Of a stretch of 33,895 nt of DNA, positions 15,311 through 21,183 are shown piece by piece (position 1 is the first letter of the stretch; each line of letters begins with the position of its first letter). Below the pieces are notes generated by a model. It saw only the letters and a list, made by a program, of their open reading frames with translations. It ran no database searches and was not told the origin of the DNA. A program made the position numbers and the translations under genes. Source of the DNA: DASVBJ01 sp036375895 (GTDB lineage: Bacteria; Actinomycetota; Actinomycetes; JACCUZ01); the NCBI GenBank assembly GCA_036375895.1, contig DASVBJ010000020.1, positions 1-33,895 of the forward strand, written 5' to 3'.

Positions 15311-16183
15311 GTGACGACAGCGGGACGGCCACGACCGGGCGCGACGACGCGCGTGCGGGCGTCGGTCGTCACTGCTCGCGGCGCGGGGGCCGGCCCGGCG
15401 TCGGCCGCTCGCGAGGAGCGCCTCGTCACCGAGGAGCCGATGGAGATCCGCCTCGGCGACCGCCGCCTCTCGGTCACCATGCGCACGCCCGGAGCCGACT
15501 TCGAGCTGACCGCGGGGCTGCTGTACGGCGAGGGCGTCCTCAGGTCTGCCGGAGACCTGCGCGCGATCCGCTACTGCGTGGACCCCTCGCTGGACGACGA
15601 GCAGCGCTACAACGTCGTGACCGTCGACCTGGCCGCCGGCGGGCCGGCCGTCGCGCGGGCCGCGGCCCTGCTGGAGCGGAGCCTGATCACCTCCAGCGCC
15701 TGCGGGGTCTGCGGCAAGCAGAGCCTGCACGCCGTGCATCTGCATGCCGAGAGGGGCCTCGACGACGCCGTGCACGTGAGCCCCGCGGTCGTGGTCGACC
15801 TGCCACGTCGGCTGCGCGAGCGGCAGCGGCTCTTCGACCACACCGGCGGGCTGCACGCGGCGGCGCTGTTCACGCCGCAGGGTGAGGCGCTCGTCGTCCG
15901 CGAGGACGTGGGCCGGCACAACGCCGTCGACAAGGTCGTGGGCTGGGCCCTCCTTCAGGATCGGCTGCCTTTGACCGATGTGGTGCTCATGGTGAGCGGA
16001 CGCACGTCGTACGAGATCGTCCAGAAGGCGCTCGCCGCGCGCGTGCCGTTCGTCGCGTCGGTGTCCGCGCCGTCGAGCCTCGCGGTGGCCATGGCGCGGG
16101 AGGCCGGGCTGACGCTGGCCGGGTTCGTGCGCGACGGCAGGTTCACGGTGTACGCCGGGGAGCACCGGGTTGCGCAGGCGTGA
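15311..16183 (+). CDS. fdhD: FdhD, formate dehydrogenase sulfurtransferase accessory protein
   Basis: 290-residue FdhD family protein. The family passes sulfur from the cysteine desulfurase IscS to the bis-MGD molybdenum cofactor, which formate dehydrogenase needs for activity. The active-site loop is C131-G-V-C134 (SSACGVCGKQS). Other family motifs are EEPMEIRLGDRRLSVTMRTPG, ELTAGLLYGEGV, REDVGRHNAVDKVVG and SGRTSYEIVQKA. GTG at 15311 gives a normal length plus a ~35-residue Ala/Arg N-terminal extension; no clear ribosome binding site, so the start could lie further in. No formate dehydrogenase gene is in the window. Stop overlaps a possible upstream nadD GTG (16180). Confidence 0.93.
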   Translation: MTTAGRPRPGATTRVRASVVTARGAGAGPASAAREERLVTEEPMEIRLGDRRLSVTMRTPGADFELTAGLLYGEGVLRSAGDLRAIRYCVDPSLDDEQRYNVVTVDLAAGGPAVARAAALLERSLITSSACGVCGKQSLHAVHLHAERGLDDAVHVSPAVVVDLPRRLRERQRLFDHTGGLHAAALFTPQGEALVVREDVGRHNAVDKVVGWALLQDRLPLTDVVLMVSGRTSYEIVQKALAARVPFVASVSAPSSLAVAMAREAGLTLAGFVRDGRFTVYAGEHRVAQA

Positions 16184-16223
16184 CGCGCGGCGTGACATCC
16201 GGAGCGGGCACACCGGCGGCCGT

Positions 16224-16229
16224 TAGGGT
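16224..16229 (+). promoter_or_regulatory. Putative -10 of a leaderless nadD transcript
   Basis: TAGGGT, 7 bases before the GTG at 16237, the spacing expected when transcription begins at the start codon. No convincing -35 at 17-19 bases. Confidence 0.5.
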
Positions 16230-16236
16230 CGGCGGC

Positions 16237-16857
16237 GTGGGCGAGCCGACACGTGCGGGCGACCGGGTCCGCCTGGGCGTCATGGGTGGCACCTTCGACC
16301 CCATCCATCACGGCCACCTGGTCGCGGCCAGCGAGGTCCAGAGCATCTTCGGGCTGGACGAGGTCGTCTTCGTGCCGACGGGCCAGCCCTGGCAGAAGTC
16401 CGAGCGGGAGGTGTCGCCGGGCGAGCACCGCTACCTGATGACCGTGATCGCCACCGCGTCGAACCCGCGCTTCACCACCAGCCGGGTCGACCTCGCGCGG
16501 CCGGGGCCGACGTTCACCACCGACACGCTGCGGGACCTGCACGCCGAGCGAGGCTCCGGCACCGAGCTGTTCTTCATCACCGGCGCCGACGCCCTGGCCC
16601 AGATCCTCACCTGGAAGGCGGCCGAGGAGCTGTTCGAGCTGGCTCACTTCGTCGGGGTGACCCGGCCCGGACACACGCTGTCCGGCGCGGGCCTGCCCGA
16701 GGACCGGGTGAGCCTGCTCGAGGTGCCCGCGATGGCCATCTCGTCCACCGACTGCCGGGACCGGGTGCGCGCCGGCGAGCCGATCTGGTACCTCGTCCCC
16801 GACGGAGTCGTGCAGTACATCGCCAAGCACGGCCTCTACCGACGGGGTGCGTCGTGA
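16237..16857 (+). CDS. nadD: Nicotinate-nucleotide adenylyltransferase
   Basis: 206-residue NadD, which adenylates nicotinate mononucleotide in NAD synthesis. The nucleotidyltransferase motif is GGTFDPIHHGHL, with the HxGH histidines. VFVPTGQPWQKSE forms the substrate loop, FFITGADAL follows mid-protein and ISSTDCRDRV is the C-terminal ISSTxxR signature. GTG at 16237 fits a leaderless start. An in-frame GTG at 16180, overlapping the fdhD stop, would add 19 non-conserved residues. The stop overlaps the next start (GTGA). Confidence 0.95.
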   Translation: MGEPTRAGDRVRLGVMGGTFDPIHHGHLVAASEVQSIFGLDEVVFVPTGQPWQKSEREVSPGEHRYLMTVIATASNPRFTTSRVDLARPGPTFTTDTLRDLHAERGSGTELFFITGADALAQILTWKAAEELFELAHFVGVTRPGHTLSGAGLPEDRVSLLEVPAMAISSTDCRDRVRAGEPIWYLVPDGVVQYIAKHGLYRRGAS

Positions 16858-18425
16858 GCGGCGGGCGGCACCGCAAGCCGGAGCCGGACGCGCTGCCCGA
16901 CGTCGACCTGGCCGGTCGGCTGGGCGCGGGTCCGGCCGTCCCGGTCGGCCGCCGGGCCCGCCCCGCCGCGCCGGAGCAGCCGCAGGCCCATCCGCAGGCG
17001 CATCCGCAGGCCCATCCCCAGGCTCGTCCGCCGGCCCATCCCCAGGCCCGTCCGCAGGCCCATCAGCCCGTCCAGCAGCCGTCCTTGCAGCAGCACGCGC
17101 GCGGGCTGCCGACGCCCGCCGGGCCGGTGGTCCCCGATCCCACGGCGCCGGCCTCGGCGCCCATCGGGCCGGCGGCGCGACCCGTCGGGCCCTTGTCGGC
17201 GGGGCCCACCGTGGTGGCGCGCCGCAACCGGGCGGAGGAGCGACTCGCTCGCCGGCGCGCCGCCCGCATGAAGTGGCTGGTCGCCGTCGCGGTCGCGCTC
17301 GCCGTCGTCGTCCTGGCGGGCGGCGGCTGGTGGCTGCTGGTCGGCCGTGACACCGGCTCCGGCGGCTCGCAGGCCGGCGATCACCCGCGGCAGCAGACCC
17401 TGCTCGTGCAGGTCGTGGGAGCGGACCGGACGGCGTTGGCCAGCGCGCTGCTCGGCGTGCAGCCCGACTCGCGTGAGGCGGTCTCCACCCTCGTGCCGTC
17501 GCGGCTGATCGTGGAGGTCGCGGGCTCGGGGTCGGTGCCGTTCGGCGAGACGTCGGCGCTGCCGGGCGCTGGCGCGTCCGCGGCGGCCCTCACCGACCTG
17601 CTCGGGGTGCGCGTGGACGGCAGCTGGACGCTCAGCACCAAGGGCCTGGCTGCCTTGGTCGACCGCCTGGGGGGCGTGGACGCGGCCGTCGACGTCGACG
17701 TGGTGACCAAGGACGCCGCAGGTCGCGAGACCATCGTCGCGCGCGCCGGCCAGCAGCACCTGGGCGGCGCGGCCGCGGCCGCGTACGCGACGTACTCGAC
17801 CCCCGGTGAGCCCGAGCAGGCCCGGCTCGCGCGGTTCAACGTCGTGCTGGACGCCGTGCTGCGCGGTCTGCCCGCGGACTCGGCTCAGGTGCACACCGCG
17901 CTCGGCGCCCTGGGCACCGAGTCGCGCAGCACCGGGCGCGAGGCCGGCGACCTGCCGGCCGTGCTCGCCGCAGTGCACGCAGCAGCCGCCGCCGACGGTT
18001 TCGCCCCCGACGTACTGCCGGTGACCGAGATCGACACCGGCGCCGCGGAGCAGGCCTACGGCATCGACGCCTTGCAGGCCAGCACCCTCGTCCGGACCCG
18101 GTTCGCCGGCGCCCTGCAGGGCGACGGGACCGGCGGCGGGGTCCGGGTGCTGGTCCAGAACGGTGTGGGCACTCCCGGTCTGGTCGACAAGGCTCGGACC
18201 CGACTGGTCGACGCCGGCCTGCGGTTCGTCAACGGCGGCAACGCGGCGCAGTTCGGCCGGACAACGACCGTCGTGCTGATCCCCGACGGCAGCGACGAGA
18301 GCCTGCAGCGCGGCAAGCGGGTGGCGAAGACGCTCGGCGTGCCGGCAGGCGCGGTCGAGATCTCCAACCAGGGGCAGACCGTGGCCGAGGTCATCGTGAT
18401 CCTGGGGCGCGACTTCAAGCCGTGA
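16854..18425 (+). CDS. Membrane-anchored LCP-like protein with LytR C-terminal domain
   Basis: 523 residues. The N-terminal ~135 residues are cytosolic, Pro/Ala/Gln/His-rich, with seven PQAH-type repeats. One membrane helix spans ~141-163 (KWLVAVAVALAVVVLAGGGWWLLVG). Outside, a ~200-residue domain has the outline of LytR-CpsA-Psr (LCP) proteins: LSTKGLAALVDRLGGVDAAVDVDV, then GQQHLGGAAAAAYATYST and ARLARFNVVLDAVL. The canonical arginines of the LCP RxR segment are not seen, so it may not act as a glycopolymer ligase. The end is a LytR_C domain (VRVLVQNGVGTPGLVDKARTRL...TTTVVLIPDG). It sits between nadD and rsfS, as in many actinobacteria, and is coupled to nadD by GTGA. Role in the cell envelope is inference. 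Confidence 0.85.
   Translation: MSGGRHRKPEPDALPDVDLAGRLGAGPAVPVGRRARPAAPEQPQAHPQAHPQAHPQARPPAHPQARPQAHQPVQQPSLQQHARGLPTPAGPVVPDPTAPASAPIGPAARPVGPLSAGPTVVARRNRAEERLARRRAARMKWLVAVAVALAVVVLAGGGWWLLVGRDTGSGGSQAGDHPRQQTLLVQVVGADRTALASALLGVQPDSREAVSTLVPSRLIVEVAGSGSVPFGETSALPGAGASAAALTDLLGVRVDGSWTLSTKGLAALVDRLGGVDAAVDVDVVTKDAAGRETIVARAGQQHLGGAAAAAYATYSTPGEPEQARLARFNVVLDAVLRGLPADSAQVHTALGALGTESRSTGREAGDLPAVLAAVHAAAAADGFAPDVLPVTEIDTGAAEQAYGIDALQASTLVRTRFAGALQGDGTGGGVRVLVQNGVGTPGLVDKARTRLVDAGLRFVNGGNAAQFGRTTTVVLIPDGSDESLQRGKRVAKTLGVPAGAVEISNQGQTVAEVIVILGRDFKP
16980..17063 (+). repeat. 12-bp tandem repeat in the LytR_C gene (7 units)
   Basis: Seven in-frame units of CCGCAGGCCCAT or variants encode PQAH PQAH PQAH PQAR PPAH PQAR PQAH in the predicted cytosolic tail. 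Copy-number change keeps the frame. The histidine spacing could bind metal, which is untested. Confidence 0.88.
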
Positions 18426-18482
18426 GACCCTAGGGGCGACCCCGTCCCGCCCCGGGACCGTCTACCGAGGAGCTCCTTGCTC

Positions 18483-18902
18483 GTGCCGATCTCCACTCGC
18501 GCCCGCGAGCTGGCCGTCGCCGCCGCCGAGGCCGCGTCCGACAAGCTTGCCGACGACATCCTCGCCTTCGACGTCAGCGACCAGCTGGTCATCACCGACG
18601 CGTTCGTGCTCTGCTCGGCCCCCAACGACCGCCAGGTCAAGGCGATCGTGGACGCCGTCGAGGAGCGCCTGCGCACCCACGGCGCCAAGCCGGTCCGCCG
18701 CGAGGGGGAGCGTGAGGGCAGGTGGGTGCTGCTCGACTACATCGACGTGATCGTCCACGTCCAGCACGCCGACGAGCGCGTCTACTACGCGCTGGAGCGC
18801 ATCTGGAAGGACTGCCCGATGGTCGAGCTGCCCGAGGATGTACGCCGTGGCCGCACCCGGGCCGGGGGCAACGGGCACGGCGCCGCCGGAGCGGCCTCCT
18901 GA
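18483..18902 (+). CDS. rsfS: Ribosomal silencing factor RsfS
   Basis: ~139-residue RsfS/Iojap protein, which binds L14 of the 50S subunit and blocks subunit joining in poor nutrient conditions. Family features: ARELAVAAAEAASDKLADDILAFDVSDQLVITDAFVLCSAPNDRQVKAIVDAVEE and WVLLDYIDVIVHVQHADERVYYALERIWKD. GTG at 18483 lies 10 bases after GAGGAG (18467-18472). A TTG at 18477 is closer (4 bases) and also possible. The C-terminal ~20 residues are Gly/Ala/Arg-rich and unconserved. The normal actinobacterial order nadD-lytR-rsfS-phosphatase is kept. Confidence 0.94.
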   Translation: MPISTRARELAVAAAEAASDKLADDILAFDVSDQLVITDAFVLCSAPNDRQVKAIVDAVEERLRTHGAKPVRREGEREGRWVLLDYIDVIVHVQHADERVYYALERIWKDCPMVELPEDVRRGRTRAGGNGHGAAGAAS

Positions 18903-18964
18903 CCGGGCTCGGCGCGCTGGAGGCGGCGCGGCAGCAGGCTGGGCGGGCCGCCGGGCGCCGACGG

Positions 18965-19585
18965 GTGGTCGTCTGGCGGCACGGGCAGACCGCCTGGAAC
19001 CTCGAGGGCCGCTTCCAGGGCCAGACCGACGTCGACCTCGACGAGGTGGGCGTCGCCCAGGCGGAGCGCTCGGCGTCGCTGCTCGCCGGGCTCGCGCCCG
19101 CGGCGATCGTGTCGTCGGACCTGCGCCGCGCCCTGGACACCGCCAGCGCCCTCGCGCGCATCGTGCGGCTGGAGGTGGCGGTCGAGCCACGGCTGCGCGA
19201 GACCCACGGCGGCGAGTGGCAGGGGCTCACCAACGCGGAGATCCGGGCGCGCTACCCCGGCGGCTTCGAGGCGTGGGTGCACGGGGCCGACCTGCCCGGG
19301 GAGGGCGCCGAGACCCGCGAGGCCGTGGGCCGGCGGGCCGTCGCGGCCATCCACGACGCGCTCACCGGGATCGGTGACGGCGAGACACTGGTGGCAGTCA
19401 CCCACGGGGGAGCGGCGCGCAGCGCGATCGGGTCGCTGCTGGGCCTGCCCCAACCGTGCTGGACGGCGCTCGGCCCGCTCTCCAACTGCTGCTGGTCGGT
19501 GCTGGAGCAGCACGACGGCGGCTGGCGGCTGCTGGAGCACAACGCCGGAAGCCTGCCCGAGCCGGTCCTCGGAGACGAGCGATAG
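18965..19585 (+). CDS. Histidine phosphatase superfamily protein (phosphoglycerate mutase-like)
   Basis: Cytosolic phosphohydrolase of the histidine phosphatase family. The catalytic RHG motif is at the N-terminus (WRHGQTAWNLEGRFQGQTDVDLDEVG). The second conserved segment (RLRETHGGEWQGLTNAEI) supplies the acid, and the second catalytic histidine is in VAVTHGGAARSAIGSLLG. Substrate unknown; glucosyl-3-phosphoglycerate phosphatase and CobC-like enzymes are relatives. The start is awkward. GTG at 18965 begins MVVWRHG, which is just long enough but has no ribosome binding site. The same reading frame is open upstream, and a CTG at 18899 that overlaps the rsfS stop has GGAG 7 bases before it. I place the start at the first standard codon and treat it as uncertain. 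Confidence 0.88.
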   Translation: MVVWRHGQTAWNLEGRFQGQTDVDLDEVGVAQAERSASLLAGLAPAAIVSSDLRRALDTASALARIVRLEVAVEPRLRETHGGEWQGLTNAEIRARYPGGFEAWVHGADLPGEGAETREAVGRRAVAAIHDALTGIGDGETLVAVTHGGAARSAIGSLLGLPQPCWTALGPLSNCCWSVLEQHDGGWRLLEHNAGSLPEPVLGDER

Positions 19586-19614
19586 GCGGTTTCGTCCTGG
19601 GCGGCCGCACCCGT

Positions 19615-19620
19615 TAGACT
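19615..19620 (+). promoter_or_regulatory. Putative -10 for tRNA-Ala
   Basis: TAGACT, 28 bases before the mature tRNA 5' end, in the short gap after the phosphatase gene. The -35 is not clear. Confidence 0.4.
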
Positions 19621-19648
19621 GACGCGGCCCGCGAGGGCATCAGCACCT

Positions 19649-19724
19649 GGGGCTGTGGCGCAGCTGGTAGCGCACCACACTGGCAGTGTGGGGGTCAGGG
19701 GTTCGAGTCCCCTCAGCTCCACCA
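19649..19724 (+). tRNA. tRNA-Ala (anticodon GGC)
   Basis: Complete cloverleaf. Acceptor GGGGCTG (19649-19655) with CAGCTCC (19714-19720, one G-U); D stem GCGC/GCGC; anticodon stem CCACA/TGTGG around loop CTGGCAG with anticodon GGC (19682-19684); T stem AGGGG/CCCCT with TTCGAGT loop. Discriminator A, and the 3' CCA is encoded (19722-19724). GGC reads GCC and GCU alanine codons, GCC being the dominant Ala codon here. Confidence 0.97.
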
Positions 19725-19730
19725 GGTCAT

Positions 19731-19765
19731 CGGACGGCGGTCTGCGCACAGCAGGCCGCCGTCCG
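19731..19765 (+). terminator. Hairpin terminator after tRNA-Ala
   Basis: Fifteen-base arms CGGACGGCGGTCTGC (19731-19745) and GCAGGCCGCCGTCCG (19751-19765) pair throughout with one G-U across a GCACA loop, six bases after the tRNA CCA. Confidence 0.8.
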
Positions 19766-19827
19766 TCATGTGGGGGACGAGGCGGTCGCGGCCGGCCGAA
19801 ACCCCCCGAGGGCGACCGTGCCCGCCG

Positions 19828-19833
19828 TACCGT
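19828..19833 (+). promoter_or_regulatory. Putative -10 of a leaderless diguanylate cyclase transcript
   Basis: TACCGT with 6 bases to the GTG at 19840. It supports that GTG over an in-frame ATG at 19768, which lies only three bases after the tRNA terminator. Confidence 0.5.
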
Positions 19834-19839
19834 GTCAAG

Positions 19840-20934
19840 GTGCCAGGCTCCCGTGTCGATCAACGGTGCGTGCCCCGCAGCCCGGAGGAGACCTACGACG
19901 CCGCCGTGCGACGTGGCCTGCCCGCGGTCGTCGCCGGCCTCGGCCTGCTGCTCGCGGCGCTGGCCGCGCTCCACGGCGTGCTGCTCGACGGCACGGCCCG
20001 GCTCGTCACGGTGCCGCTGGCGGCAACGTCGTCGCTCGTCCTCGGGGTGCTGTGGCTGCTGCTCCGCCGCCGGCAGGTCCCGGACCGCCTCGCGCACCCG
20101 GTGACCGCGGCGGCCGTGCTGCTGGTGGTCGCCGACGCGGTGACCCGGGTCGGGACGACCGGTGAACCCCGCCAGACCACCGACCTCATGCTCGTCGTGG
20201 TCGGTGCCGGTGCGGCCCTGCTCTCGCTGCGCTGGCTGCTCGGCGTCCTCTACGTCGTCTGGGGTGCCTGGGTCGTGGTGGCGTTCACCGTGCTCGGCCC
20301 GAGGCCGCAGTGGATCCACTACACCGTGGGGATGGTGACGGCCACCGGGCTGGCGCTGGCGCTCAACGCCGTGCGGCGGACCACTGTCCGTCAGCTCACC
20401 GAGGCGCGCGCCGAGGCGGAGGCTGCGGCCGTCCGGGACCACCTCACCGGGCTCGCCAACCGTCGGGGGCTGGCGCTGGTCGGGTCGCAGATCCTCGAGC
20501 AGGCGCGTCGCCAGGGTGACGCGGCGCACTGCATCTTCGTCGACATCGACGACCTCAAGGCGGTCAACGACTCGTACGGGCACGAGACGGGTGACGGGGT
20601 CCTGGTCGCCGTCGCGGAGGCGCTCCGGCTGGTGACCCGGGCGACCGACGTGGTCGCCCGGTGGGGCGGCGACGAGTTCTGCGTCGTGGGGCCGGGTCCG
20701 GGCATGGCGCCCCTCGAGCTCGAACGGCGCGTGCACGACCACCTGGTGCACCACCCGGCGGTGCTCGAGACGCAGTGGTCGCCGCACGTCAGCGCCGGCG
20801 GGGCGATGCTCGCACCCTGGGACTCCGGGACGCTCGACACGCTGCTCGGCAAGGCCGACCAGGAGATGTACATCCGCCAGGGCCTGCGCCGCGAGGGCCC
20901 CTCGCCGAGTCCGCGGCCGGCCACGGCTGACTGA
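19840..20934 (+). CDS. Membrane-bound diguanylate cyclase (GGDEF domain)
   Basis: 364-residue protein with five to six hydrophobic helices (~25-175), a short charged linker helix (VRQLTEARAEAEAAAVRDHLTGLANRRG) and a C-terminal GGDEF domain. The active site is intact: GGDEF at 276-280, and the substrate/metal region IFVDIDDLKAVNDSYGHETGDGVL is well kept, so cyclic di-GMP synthesis is expected. The product-inhibition I-site RxxD is present five residues before it (R267-A-T-D270). There is no EAL domain. The sensor part is not a family I can name. GTG at 19840 is picked for its leaderless -10. It follows tRNA-Ala and precedes the secreted propeller gene; a functional link with that gene is speculation. 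Confidence 0.92.
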   Translation: MPGSRVDQRCVPRSPEETYDAAVRRGLPAVVAGLGLLLAALAALHGVLLDGTARLVTVPLAATSSLVLGVLWLLLRRRQVPDRLAHPVTAAAVLLVVADAVTRVGTTGEPRQTTDLMLVVVGAGAALLSLRWLLGVLYVVWGAWVVVAFTVLGPRPQWIHYTVGMVTATGLALALNAVRRTTVRQLTEARAEAEAAAVRDHLTGLANRRGLALVGSQILEQARRQGDAAHCIFVDIDDLKAVNDSYGHETGDGVLVAVAEALRLVTRATDVVARWGGDEFCVVGPGPGMAPLELERRVHDHLVHHPAVLETQWSPHVSAGGAMLAPWDSGTLDTLLGKADQEMYIRQGLRREGPSPSPRPATAD

Positions 20935-20973
20935 GCCGGGCCAGGTCCGGCAGCTGACAAGGGCAACGGCTCG

Positions 20974-21183
20974 TTTCACTCTTTCATGTCATCTATGGCT
21001 ATTCCGGCATATCCGGAGCTACGATCCCGCCGCACGGCTCGGTGATCGCGGGCGCGGCTTGATAGGCCACCGGAGTGAATCTTCGACGGCCTCCCTGCCC
21101 CGTCCTCTCGCCCGGGATGACCCTGATCGCTGTGCAGCGGGCCCACCGCCGTGGGCCCGGTTCTGTGAGCGAGGGGAATCACG
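20974..21183 (+). promoter_or_regulatory. Long leader/control region of the secreted propeller gene
   Basis: The region starts with TTTCACTCTTTC (20974-20985), shared with the region before the other secreted-protein gene. It is locally AT-richer than its surroundings and has a direct repeat of ATTCCGG/ATATCCGG and a TACGAT (21021-21026) that could be a -10. It ends with a hairpin (21139-21158) and GAGGGG (21171-21176) before the ATG at 21184. Confidence 0.4.
21139..21158 (+). promoter_or_regulatory. Hairpin close to the ribosome binding site
   Basis: GGGCCCAC (21139-21146), loop CGCC, GTGGGCCC (21151-21158): an 8-bp perfect stem 13 bases before the GAGGGG. It could act in mRNA stability, translation control or premature termination; the sequence does not decide. 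Confidence 0.5.

Noticed and set aside
16980..17063. Short regular repeats as a possible CRISPR-like array
   Set aside because: Units are 12 bp, contiguous, without spacers, and in frame inside a protein-coding gene.
19768..19839. In-frame ATG giving 24 extra residues on the diguanylate cyclase
   Set aside because: The ATG lies three bases after the tRNA terminator, has no ribosome binding site, and would place the -10 box TACCGT inside the gene. The leaderless GTG at 19840 explains the sequence better.
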